A DNA stretch of 64,000 bases, taken from positions 434,001 through 498,000 of the forward strand of contig JACKET010000004.1 of NCBI GenBank assembly GCA_020632875.1, read 5' to 3'. This document shows positions 27,342 through 35,259 of this stretch, piece after piece (the stretch's first letter is position 1; the number at the start of each line of letters is the position of its first letter). Source of the stretch: Alphaproteobacteria bacterium. Lineage in GTDB: Bacteria > Myxococcota_A > UBA796 > GCA-2862545. The notes beneath the pieces were generated by a model. It was not told the DNA's origin, did not search any database, and saw only the letters and a program-made list of their open reading frames with translations. Made by a program: the position numbers and the translations under genes.

Positions 27342-28778
27342 TCACTTCGCGAAGGGGTTCTTCAGGTCGCTCCCGCGGACGTCGAGGCCCGTGGGAGCGG
27401 GCGCCGGAGCGGGCTGCGGGGCAGCCACGGGCTCGGGCGCGGGGGCCGGCTCGGGAGCCGGGGCGGGCGCGGGTCGCGGCGCGGGCTCCGGGCGGGGCCG
27501 CGGCTTCGCGACCGGCTCGGGAGCGGCGACCGGCTCAGGCGCGGCGACCGGCTCGGGCTCGACCGGCTCCGGCGCGGCGACCGGCTCCGGCTCGACCGGC
27601 TCCGGCTCGGCGACGGGCGCCGGCACGGGGACGGGCTGTGCGGCCTGGCGCGCCTCGGGGACCGGCATCTCCGGGAGCGACGGGGTGCCTGGCACGAACG
27701 AGGCCGTCTCGGTGCCCGTCTGCGAGGCCTGCACCGCGCGGAGGCCCTGGGTCACGACGTATCCGAAGACCACGGCGAACAGGGCCGCCGCACCGAGCAT
27801 CGCGAGCTGGTTCCAGTTGCGGCGCGGGCCTCCGGTGTCTTCGGCGACGACGGTCTGGCCGTCGACGAGCCGCAGGGACATCGTGTGCGCGATGCCCGGA
27901 TCGAGCAGCGCGGCCTCGCACATCTTCAGCGCCCGCATGAGCTCGTCGATCGAGGCGAACCGATCTTCGCGCTGCTTCTCGAGGCAGCGGCGGACGGTCC
28001 ACTCGAGCATCTCGGGCACCTCGAGGTTCGGCGCCGACAGCGAGAACGGCGGCACGGGCTCGGTGAGGTGCGCCATCAGGGTGGCGGCGGTCTGGGAGCT
28101 CGAGAACGGCGGGCGGCCCGCGATGCCCTGGTAGAGCAGCACGCCGATCGCGTAGATGTCGCAGCGCTGATCGAGGGGCTTCCCGCGGATCTGCTCGGGC
28201 GACATGTAGAGCGGCGTGCCGAGCAGGATGCCGTCGCCGGTCATGCTCACCGCGTCACCCACCTCCTTCACGAGCCCGAAGTCGACGACCTTCACGTGAT
28301 CCGAGCCGTCGGGCCGGCGCGTCACGAGCAGGTTGGCGGGCTTGAGGTCGCGGTGGATGAGGCCGCGGTCGTGCGCTTCGGCGAGGCTCTCGCAGACCTG
28401 CCGGGCGATGCGGACGATGCGGAGCGGCGACATCGGCTCGGTGCGCATCACGTCGCGCAGCGTGACCCCGTCGATGTACTCCATCACGAGGTACGGGCGG
28501 CCGGCCCAGATGCCGTAGTCGAACACGATGACGGTGTTCGGGTGCTTGAGCCGCGACAGGGTGGACGCCTCGCGGAGGAAGCGCGCCGCGTGATCGTCTT
28601 CGGTGTCTTCGCGCATGGTGCGCGCATCGAGATCGAGCAGCTTCACGGCCACGACGCGGTTCAGCTTGATCTGACGGGCCTTGTAGACCATGCCCATCGA
28701 TCCACGGGCGATCCGATCGAGGATCTCGTAGCGACCATCGATGATCTGTCCGGGCTCGTGGCTGTTGACCGCTTGCAT
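27342..28778 (-). CDS. Transmembrane Ser/Thr protein kinase with SDLKNPF tail
   Basis: 478 aa. Complete Hanks kinase: ARGSMGMVY loop (24-32), AVK Lys46, HRDLKPAN with Asp144, DFG at 166-168, SPEQ. One transmembrane helix (about 320-340, QLAMLGAAALFAVVFGYVV) and a long repeated Pro-Glu-Pro-Val stalk with no folded C-terminal sensor. The last residues are LDVRGSDLKNPFAK, shared with the zinc-ribbon protein at 24064. First gene of the reverse operon, divergent from the response regulator at 28933 across a 154-bp AT-richer region with palindromes. Confidence 0.93.
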   Translation of the reverse strand: MQAVNSHEPGQIIDGRYEILDRIARGSMGMVYKARQIKLNRVVAVKLLDLDARTMREDTEDDHAARFLREASTLSRLKHPNTVIVFDYGIWAGRPYLVMEYIDGVTLRDVMRTEPMSPLRIVRIARQVCESLAEAHDRGLIHRDLKPANLLVTRRPDGSDHVKVVDFGLVKEVGDAVSMTGDGILLGTPLYMSPEQIRGKPLDQRCDIYAIGVLLYQGIAGRPPFSSSQTAATLMAHLTEPVPPFSLSAPNLEVPEMLEWTVRRCLEKQREDRFASIDELMRALKMCEAALLDPGIAHTMSLRLVDGQTVVAEDTGGPRRNWNQLAMLGAAALFAVVFGYVVTQGLRAVQASQTGTETASFVPGTPSLPEMPVPEARQAAQPVPVPAPVAEPEPVEPEPVAAPEPVEPEPVAAPEPVAAPEPVAKPRPRPEPAPRPAPAPAPEPAPAPEPVAAPQPAPAPAPTGLDVRGSDLKNPFAK

Positions 28779-28862
28779 CAGGCCTCGACCATACGGGGAT
28801 CCCCATGTCGGTTCGGTCTGAGGTCGATGGCAGGGTGAATACGTGAATGTGGCAGCTCCATG

Positions 28863-28898
28863 ACAATTTCGTCAATTGTTCCGTTTCGAACACGAAAC
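28863..28898. promoter_or_regulatory. Two operator-like palindromes between kinase and response regulator genes
   Basis: ACAATT/AATTGT (28863-28879, 5-bp spacer) and GTTTCG/CGAAAC (28883-28898, 4-bp spacer) are perfect 6-bp inverted repeats. They sit 35-70 bp before the response regulator ATG in a locally AT-rich stretch. Candidate binding sites for the adjacent regulator or promoters for both directions; no certain -10/-35 seen. A further palindrome GGGGATCCCC is near 28795. Confidence 0.45.
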
Positions 28899-28932
28899 CG
28901 CGTGGAAACACCCCTGAGATAGTGTCCGCCGT

Positions 28933-29622
28933 ATGGCAAACCTGCTCCTGGTGGACGACGAGCGCGACCTGCTCACGCCCCTCGTCTACGCCCTCGAACG
29001 CGAGGGCCACGAATGCACGCTCTGCGAGACCGGCGAAGACGCGCTCGACGCCCTCGGCGAGGAGCGGTGGGATCTCGTCGTCCTCGACCTGATGCTGCCC
29101 GACATCTCGGGTGCCGAGATCTGTCGCCGCATCCGCAGCACCCCGCGCACCCGGATGCTCCCGGTGATCATCGTGAGCGCGCGGGGTGACGAATTCGATC
29201 GCGTGGTGGGCTTCGAGCTCGGCGCCGACGACTACGTCACCAAGCCGTTCAGCCTGCGCGAGCTGTCGCTCCGCATCACGGCGCTGCTGCGGCGTGGGGG
29301 CGGCGCGCCGAGCGCCGAGGTCCTGGACTGCGAGGAGATCGAGCTCGACCTCGAGGCCCACGTGTGTCGCGTCGCGGGCCTCGTGATGCCGCTGACGGCG
29401 CTCGAGATCCGCCTGCTCGAGGCGTTCATGCGCCACCCGGGCCGCGCCCAGACGCGGGGCGAGCTGCGCGACAGCGCGTGGGGCAACGCGTACCGCATCG
29501 GCGAGCGCGCGGTCGACACGAACGTGAAGCGGCTGCGCCAGAAGCTCGGTGATGCCGGCCGGTTCATCGAGACCGTCCGCGGCGTCGGCTATAGATGGGG
29601 CTCGGGCAAGCAGAGCACGTGA
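28933..29622 (+). CDS. OmpR-family response regulator
   Basis: 229 aa. Receiver domain with acidic pair Asp8/Asp9, phospho-acceptor Asp52 (LVVLDLMLP), Ser82 and Lys104 (DYVTKPF). A winged-helix DNA-binding domain follows (about 130-225; LTALEIRLLEAFMRHPG, VDTNVKRLRQKLG, VRGVGYRW). Activates or represses transcription after phosphorylation by the histidine kinase encoded next, whose gene overlaps its end. Divergent from the kinase operon, so cross-regulation is possible. Confidence 0.95.
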   Translation: MANLLLVDDERDLLTPLVYALEREGHECTLCETGEDALDALGEERWDLVVLDLMLPDISGAEICRRIRSTPRTRMLPVIIVSARGDEFDRVVGFELGADDYVTKPFSLRELSLRITALLRRGGGAPSAEVLDCEEIELDLEAHVCRVAGLVMPLTALEIRLLEAFMRHPGRAQTRGELRDSAWGNAYRIGERAVDTNVKRLRQKLGDAGRFIETVRGVGYRWGSGKQST

Positions 29623-30893
29623 ACCGGTCCTCCATCGCGCCGCGCTTCGGAACGAGCCTCGTCGTCGGCATCTTGGTCGCGGAGGTCCTGCTCGTCCAGC
29701 CCGTGGCGTACTGGGGGCCCGCGCTGGTGGCGCACGCGGAGCGGTTCGACGCCTTCGTCGACCTGTTGCGCGCGGCGTCGTGGATCGGGACCGTGGCGCT
29801 CACCGGGCTCGGCTTCTGGATGGGCTCGTACGTCGCAGGGCCCGAGGCGCCCGCGCCGGTCCCCCCGAAGCAGCGATGGCTCTGGCTGATGCTCGACACG
29901 TTCAGCGAGGGCGTCGTCGCGTTCGACCACGAGGGGCGCGTGGCCTTCGCGAACCAGGCGGCGCTGCGGCTGCTGCAGCGGCGGGCCCTGCCCGACGGCA
30001 CCCCGATGGCGGCCTTCGCGGACGTGCCCCGGCTGCGCACGACCGTCGCGCGGGCCCTGCTCGACGGGCGCCTCGAGACGGTGGAGCTGCGGACCCCCGG
30101 GCCCCCGCGCCGCACGCTGCTCGCCCGGGCCGCGCCGTGTGACGACGGCGCCATGTTGCTGATGATGGACGTGACCGACGAGCGGGCGGCGGTCGAGGCC
30201 CGCGAGGCGTTCCTCTCCGACGCGGCCCACGAGCTGCGCACGCCGGTCGCGGGCATCGCGATGGGTATCGAAGCGCTCGCGATGGGCGCGCTCGACGACC
30301 GCGCCACGACCGAGGCGCTGCTGTCGGGCATCGAGCGCCAGTCCGGTCGCCTCCAGGCGCTGCTCGACGACCTCCTCTCGCTCGCGCGGCTCGAGAGCGG
30401 TGCCGCGCCGCTCGACATGGAGCCCGTGCACGTGGAGTCGACCGCGCAGATCGTGGTCGAGGGCATGGAGCAGCGCGACCGCGTCAGCTTCGAGGGCCCC
30501 GGCGACGTGTGGATCGACGCCGACGCGCTCGCGTGCGACCAGATCCTCACGAACCTCGTGACGAACGCCCTCCGCTACACCGACGGGCCCGTCCGCATCG
30601 CGTGGGGGAACAGCCTGAAGGGCGTGCGCATCGAGGTGGCCGACGAAGGGCCCGGCCTCCCCGACGAGCAGAAGGAGAAGGTCTTCGAGCGGTTCCACCG
30701 CGTCGACAAGGGCCGCTCGTCGAAGGTGGGTGGGACGGGCCTCGGCCTCGCCATCGTCCGCGAGCTGGTCGAGCGCTGTGGCGGGCGGGTGTGGGTCGAG
30801 GACAACGCGCCTTCGGGGTGCCGGTTCGTGGTCGAGATGAACCCGGCAGCGGAGCCGTCCGGGCCGCGCGAAGAGCACGCGGCGAGCGTCTGA
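29619..30893 (+). CDS. Membrane sensor histidine kinase
   Basis: About 424 aa from GTG 29619 (GTGA overlap with the regulator stop); ATG 29595 is an alternative start. Two transmembrane helices near the N-terminus with a short loop, a PAS-like region (LDTFSEGVVAFDHEGRVAFANQAAL), HisKA with H-box DAAHELRTPVAG (His about residue 204), and an HATPase with N-box NLVTNALRY, DEGPGLP and GTGLGLAIV. A typical PhoR-like kinase; partner of the adjacent response regulator. The stop overlaps the next ATG (TGATG). Confidence 0.93.
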   Translation: MNRSSIAPRFGTSLVVGILVAEVLLVQPVAYWGPALVAHAERFDAFVDLLRAASWIGTVALTGLGFWMGSYVAGPEAPAPVPPKQRWLWLMLDTFSEGVVAFDHEGRVAFANQAALRLLQRRALPDGTPMAAFADVPRLRTTVARALLDGRLETVELRTPGPPRRTLLARAAPCDDGAMLLMMDVTDERAAVEAREAFLSDAAHELRTPVAGIAMGIEALAMGALDDRATTEALLSGIERQSGRLQALLDDLLSLARLESGAAPLDMEPVHVESTAQIVVEGMEQRDRVSFEGPGDVWIDADALACDQILTNLVTNALRYTDGPVRIAWGNSLKGVRIEVADEGPGLPDEQKEKVFERFHRVDKGRSSKVGGTGLGLAIVRELVERCGGRVWVEDNAPSGCRFVVEMNPAAEPSGPREEHAASV

Positions 30894-32059
30894 TGGCCCT
30901 GTCCCGCTGGATCGATGTCCTGCTCGGCCGAACGGGCCGCGCCGCGCCCCCGCCTCCCGAGCCGCCTCCGCCTCCCCACGCCTGGGACGACGCCCTGTTC
31001 GATGCGCTTCGGGAGGCCTCCGACGATGCGCCATTCGCGGTGCTCGCCGACTGGCTGCTGCAGGAGGGCGACCCGCGCGGCGAGCTCGTGAGCACGATGC
31101 TCCTCGGCGGCGAGCCCGCAGACCTGCTCCAGCGTCACGCGGCCCATCTGTACGGCCCGCTGAACGGGCTGGAGCGCCGGGAGGTGCCCGCCGGGCGCGA
31201 CTTCTGGCTCCCCGACGAGCGGTACCGGGGGCCCGAGTGGCCGGCTGTCGTGGCGGGCTGGCGCCGCGGATTCATCGACCGGCTCTGGGTCCGGCCGGCG
31301 GACGACGACTTCGGCGAGGGCGGGGTGAGCGCCGAGGCGCTGATCGCGATGCTCGGCCATCCATCGACCTGGGTGCTCCGCGAGCTCGTGTTCGGCGGTG
31401 CGATGTCGCCGTCGCTCGCCGGGCTCCCGATCGCCCCCACGGTACAGAAGCTGCGGATCGGCGACTTCCTCTACCCGGAGGAATGCGAGATGTCGTGGTC
31501 GCGGCTCGGCGATTGGAGCCACGTCCGCACGACGTTCCCGAATGCGCGCGAAATCCACGTCCAGGGCGGGCTCGGAGCGATCGACCTCCCCGATGGGGTC
31601 GAGTCCTTCACGCTCGAATCGAGCACCACCCGCGGCGAGGTCGTGCGGACGGTCGCACGCCGCCTCGGCGCTGCACGGCACATCGTCCTCTGGACGGGCT
31701 CGCGGGAATACGGGTCCACCGTCGAGCTGGACGACGTGCTCCCGCTGCTCGACCTCTCGCCCGAGCACCTCGGCCTGCTCGACTCCGAGCTCGCGGACGA
31801 GCTGATCGAGCCGCTGGCGGGATCGACGGCGCTACGCGGGCTCCGCTCGCTCGACCTGTCGCTCGGCACCCTCACCGACGCCGGCGCGCGAACGCTCCTC
31901 GCCCATCTCGACGCGTTCTCGCACCTCGAGCGCCTCGACCTCGACCGCAATGCGCTGGAGGCGCAGATCGAGCTGCGTGCGGCCTTCGGCGACCGCGTCT
32001 CGCTCCGCGACCAGCGCCCTCCCGGCCGGTACGGGACCTACGTGTCCGTCGGGGAGTGA
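30893..32059 (+). CDS. TIGR02996-domain leucine-rich protein
   Basis: 388 aa from ATG 30893, overlapping the histidine kinase stop. After a Pro-rich N-terminus comes DAPFAVLADWLLQEGDPRGE, the signature of the repeat-companion TIGR02996 domain seen in Myxococcota and Planctomycetes. The C-terminal part has leucine-rich-repeat-like strands (LRSLDLSLGTLTDAGARTLL, LERLDLDRNALEAQ). No signal peptide. Function of the family is unknown; LRRs suggest protein binding. Coupling to the two-component pair suggests a linked role. Confidence 0.82.
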   Translation: MALSRWIDVLLGRTGRAAPPPPEPPPPPHAWDDALFDALREASDDAPFAVLADWLLQEGDPRGELVSTMLLGGEPADLLQRHAAHLYGPLNGLERREVPAGRDFWLPDERYRGPEWPAVVAGWRRGFIDRLWVRPADDDFGEGGVSAEALIAMLGHPSTWVLRELVFGGAMSPSLAGLPIAPTVQKLRIGDFLYPEECEMSWSRLGDWSHVRTTFPNAREIHVQGGLGAIDLPDGVESFTLESSTTRGEVVRTVARRLGAARHIVLWTGSREYGSTVELDDVLPLLDLSPEHLGLLDSELADELIEPLAGSTALRGLRSLDLSLGTLTDAGARTLLAHLDAFSHLERLDLDRNALEAQIELRAAFGDRVSLRDQRPPGRYGTYVSVGE

Positions 32060-32063
32060 AGGC

Positions 32064-32606
32064 TCAGGTGGCGTCGTCCACCAGCTCCTCGAGCGCGTCG
32101 GGGACCTCGCCCGCCCGGTCCCGCACCGCCCGGTACATCTCGCCGATGCGCTCCGCGAGCCAGGCCTCCTCGTCGGCCGTGGTGCCGAGGCGGACGAGGG
32201 CGTGATCGCGGCCCGCGCCGATCGACAGGTACCCGCCGCCGATCGAGAACCGGTCGGCCTCTGCGAAGCCCCACCGCCGGCCCTCGAAGGCGAGCCCGAC
32301 GGCATCGACCTCGAGCGTGCGGGGGTTGGACCACGCGTACCACGCGTCCGCCACGTACCAGCCGGGCGCCCAGCCCATCAGCCCGACGAGCCCCAGGAAC
32401 GACGCCACGGGCAGCCACGCCTCGTCGCCGAGCGCCGGGAACACCTCCATGAGGACGGCCGAGGCCGCGGCCGCCGCGAGCCACCACACGGCGACGAACG
32501 GCAGGATCCACGCGGAGTTCGAGCCCCGCTTCAGGCCCGGCAGCTCGCACCGGAAGCCGTCCATCTCGTAGCGGACCTTCAGCCCCGCAGGCGCCTCGCG
32601 TGCCAT
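32064..32606 (-). CDS. Hypothetical membrane protein
   Basis: 180 aa from ATG 32606, overlapping the stop of the upstream Sel1 gene. Two adjacent hydrophobic helices (WILPFVAVWWLAAAAASAVLM region and WLPVASFLGLVGLMGW region), then a soluble part with PH-like strands (LEVDAVGLAFEGRRWGF, FSIGGGYLSIGAG) and an acidic C-terminal helix. Resembles small bacterial PH-domain membrane proteins, but I cannot name a family. Confidence 0.68.
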   Translation of the reverse strand: MAREAPAGLKVRYEMDGFRCELPGLKRGSNSAWILPFVAVWWLAAAAASAVLMEVFPALGDEAWLPVASFLGLVGLMGWAPGWYVADAWYAWSNPRTLEVDAVGLAFEGRRWGFAEADRFSIGGGYLSIGAGRDHALVRLGTTADEEAWLAERIGEMYRAVRDRAGEVPDALEELVDDAT

Positions 32607-33499
32607 CACTGCGCGCGGAGCTGGAGCTTCCACTCGATGGACTTCTGCCGCGTGCAGCTCGGGTCGTCGCCCAGCTCGCACCCCCGCTTGGCGGCGGCGT
32701 GGGCCTTCTCGAGGTCGGTCTTCTTGAGGAGGTCGGACAGCGCGCGACAGCCCTCGTAGTCGTTCCAGCCACACGCGTCGGTGAGGTAGAGCCGCGCCGC
32801 GTCGAAGTCCCGCGGGACGCCCTTGCCCTTCATCGTCATCATGCCGAGGCGCCGGCAGGACTCGGGGTCGCCGTGCTCGCACCCGACGGAGAACATGATC
32901 CCCGCCATGTCGACGGAGCGCTCGGCGCCATCGAGCCCGTCGAGGTACCGCCGCCCGAGCAGCGTGCATCCGCGGGCATACTTGAGCTCCTGGCACGCCT
33001 TGACGAGCATCGCGCGGCCCTTGGCCGGATCGGCGCTCGTGAGGTCGCCGCGCTCGACGCCCAGCGCCGCGCCGACGCAGCTCTCGGCGTCGTCGTTGTC
33101 GCAGCCCTGCTCGTACCAGAGCATGCTCGTGCCGGCCTCGCGCGGCACGCCGTCGCCGAGGATGTAGAGGTCGCCGAGCGCGCGGCAGGCCCGGCCGAGC
33201 CCCTCGCGCGTGCAGGCGTTCGTGTAGAGCTTCACGGCGCGTTCGGTGTCGCGGACGACGCCGTCGCCGTTGCGGAACGCGTCGGCCTCGTAGACGCAGC
33301 CCACCTCGTCGCCGTGCTCGCAGCCCTTGCGGAACAGCTCGATCGCGAAGTGAGGGTCGAGCGGCGCGCCGTTGCCGTGCAGGTAGCGCAGCCCGAGCGC
33401 CGTGCACTCCTTCGCCTCGCCGTTCTCGCACGACTGTTTCTGCACGTCGCGCTCGTTGAGCGGTGCGGCCAGGGCCGAGAACAGAAGCATCCAGGACAT
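32606..33499 (-). CDS. Secreted Cys-rich Sel1-repeat protein
   Basis: 297 aa from ATG 33499, which gives a signal peptide (MSWMLLFSALAAP); an upstream in-frame ATG would spoil it. About seven Sel1-like repeats of ~36 residues follow, each with a conserved Cys pair (ALGLRYLHGNGAPLDPHFAI, RALGDLYILGDGVPR). Cys-paired Sel1 repeats are known in Helicobacter Hcp proteins, where disulphides tie the helices. Periplasmic scaffold or adaptor role inferred. Divergent from ettA. Confidence 0.85.
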   Translation of the reverse strand: MSWMLLFSALAAPLNERDVQKQSCENGEAKECTALGLRYLHGNGAPLDPHFAIELFRKGCEHGDEVGCVYEADAFRNGDGVVRDTERAVKLYTNACTREGLGRACRALGDLYILGDGVPREAGTSMLWYEQGCDNDDAESCVGAALGVERGDLTSADPAKGRAMLVKACQELKYARGCTLLGRRYLDGLDGAERSVDMAGIMFSVGCEHGDPESCRRLGMMTMKGKGVPRDFDAARLYLTDACGWNDYEGCRALSDLLKKTDLEKAHAAAKRGCELGDDPSCTRQKSIEWKLQLRAQ

Positions 33500-33576
33500 C
33501 GTCGTGAACCCTACCCCATCCATTGTGCGACCCACCACTCCGCGGTTAGGCCCGCTGTCCGCAACGGAGAACACCC

Positions 33577-35259
33577 ATGGCGCGCCAGTTCATCTACCAG
33601 ATGCAGGGACTCACGAAGTACCTGGACAACGGGAAGGAGGTGCTGAAGGGCATCAGCCTGTCGTTCTACCCGGATGCGAAGATCGGCATCATCGGTCACA
33701 ACGGCGCCGGCAAGTCCACGCTGCTGCGCATCATGGCGGGCCTCGACGACGAGTTCCAGGGCCGCACCTGGGTCGATCCGTCCGCCAAGGTCGGGTACCT
33801 CCCGCAGGAGCCCCAGCTCGACGAGACCAAGACGGTCCGCGAGAACATCGAAGCGGGCCTGTCGGAGTGGCGCGACCTGCTCCAGCGCTTCGAAGAGGTG
33901 TCGGCGAAGTTCGCCGAAGAGCTCACCGACGACCAGATGGAGAAGGTCATCGAGGAGCAGGCCGCCCTGCAGGACAAGATCGACGCCGCCGGCGCCTGGG
34001 ACATCGACCGCACCGTCGAGATCGCGATGGAGGCGCTCCGCGTGCCCGACCCCGACGGGGGCGTCGCGCACCTGTCCGGCGGCGAGAAGCGCCGCGTGGC
34101 CCTCGCGCGTCTGCTGCTCGCGAAGCCCGACATGCTCCTGCTCGACGAGCCGACCAACCACCTCGACGCCGAGAGCGTCGCGTGGCTCGAGCGCACCCTG
34201 CGCGAGTACCCGGGCTCCGTCCTCGTGGTCACCCACGACCGCTACTTCCTCGACAACGTCACGGGCTGGATCCTCGAGATGGTCGATGGCAAGGGCATTC
34301 CGTGGGAGGGCAACTACTCGAGCTGGCTCGAGCAGAAGCAGCGCCAGATGGCCCAGCAGGAGAAGGCCGCCTCGTCCCAGCGCAAGGTCCTCGAGAAAGA
34401 GCTCGAATGGATCCGGATGGGCGCGAAGGGCCGCCAGGCCAAGAGCAAGGCGCGCATCACCCGCTACCAGCAGCTGCTCGAGGCCTCGCAGGACGAGAGC
34501 GAGGATCGGGCGCGCACCGACATCGGCATCCCGCCCGGGCCGCGCCTCGGCGACGTGGTCGTGCGGGCCGAGGGCCTGCGCAAGGCCTACGGCGACAAGC
34601 TGCTGTTCGACGGGCTCACGTTCGACCTGCCCCGCGGCGGCATCGTCGGCATCATCGGCGCGAACGGCGCGGGCAAGACGACCCTGTTCCGGATGATCGT
34701 CGGCACCGAGACGCCGGATTCCGGCGTGCTGACCGTAGGCGAGACCGTGAAGCTCTCGTACGTCGACCAGTCGCGCGACGACCTCGACGACAGCAAGAGC
34801 GTCTGGGACAACATCAGCGGCGGCAACGAGGTCATCGACATCGGCATCCGCGAGCTGAACAGCCGCGCGTACGTGAGCGCGTTCGGCTTCAAGGGCAACC
34901 GCCAGAGCCAGAAGGTCGGCACGCTGTCGGGCGGCGAGCGCAACCGCGTGCACCTCGCGAAGCTGCTCCAGACCGGCGGCAACCTGCTGCTGCTCGACGA
35001 GCCCAGCAACGACCTCGACGTGGCGACCCTGCGCTCGCTCGAAGAGGCGCTCGAGACGTTCCCCGGGTGTGCCGTCGTGATCAGCCACGACCGGTGGTTC
35101 CTCGACCGGATCGCCACGCACATCCTGGCGTTCGAGGGCAACTCCGAGGTGGTGTGGTTCGAGGGCAACTACGAGGCCTACGAGCGCGACCGGCGCCAGC
35201 GCCTCGGCCAGGACGCCGACACCCCGCAGCGCCTGAAGTACCGCCCCATCAGCGTGTGA
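33577..35259 (+). CDS. ettA: Energy-dependent translational throttle protein EttA (ABC-F ATPase)
   Basis: 560 aa, close to the usual ~555. Two ABC domains without membrane segments: Walker A GHNGAGKST and GANGAGKTT, signatures LSGGEKRRVALARLL and LSGGERNRVHLAKLL, Walker B LLLDEPTNHLD and LLLLDEPSNDLD. The arm region lies in the first domain (DLLQRFEEVSAKFAEEL). EttA binds the ribosomal E site and gates the first peptide bond according to ATP/ADP. ATG 33577 is preceded by a purine-rich AACGGAGAACACCC. Stop overlaps the photolyase GTG. Confidence 0.95.
   Translation: MARQFIYQMQGLTKYLDNGKEVLKGISLSFYPDAKIGIIGHNGAGKSTLLRIMAGLDDEFQGRTWVDPSAKVGYLPQEPQLDETKTVRENIEAGLSEWRDLLQRFEEVSAKFAEELTDDQMEKVIEEQAALQDKIDAAGAWDIDRTVEIAMEALRVPDPDGGVAHLSGGEKRRVALARLLLAKPDMLLLDEPTNHLDAESVAWLERTLREYPGSVLVVTHDRYFLDNVTGWILEMVDGKGIPWEGNYSSWLEQKQRQMAQQEKAASSQRKVLEKELEWIRMGAKGRQAKSKARITRYQQLLEASQDESEDRARTDIGIPPGPRLGDVVVRAEGLRKAYGDKLLFDGLTFDLPRGGIVGIIGANGAGKTTLFRMIVGTETPDSGVLTVGETVKLSYVDQSRDDLDDSKSVWDNISGGNEVIDIGIRELNSRAYVSAFGFKGNRQSQKVGTLSGGERNRVHLAKLLQTGGNLLLLDEPSNDLDVATLRSLEEALETFPGCAVVISHDRWFLDRIATHILAFEGNSEVVWFEGNYEAYERDRRQRLGQDADTPQRLKYRPISV

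Noticed and set aside
28779..28932. tRNA or riboswitch in the AT-richer divergent region
   Set aside because: No cloverleaf, no TTCGA arm with matching acceptor, no known riboswitch core.
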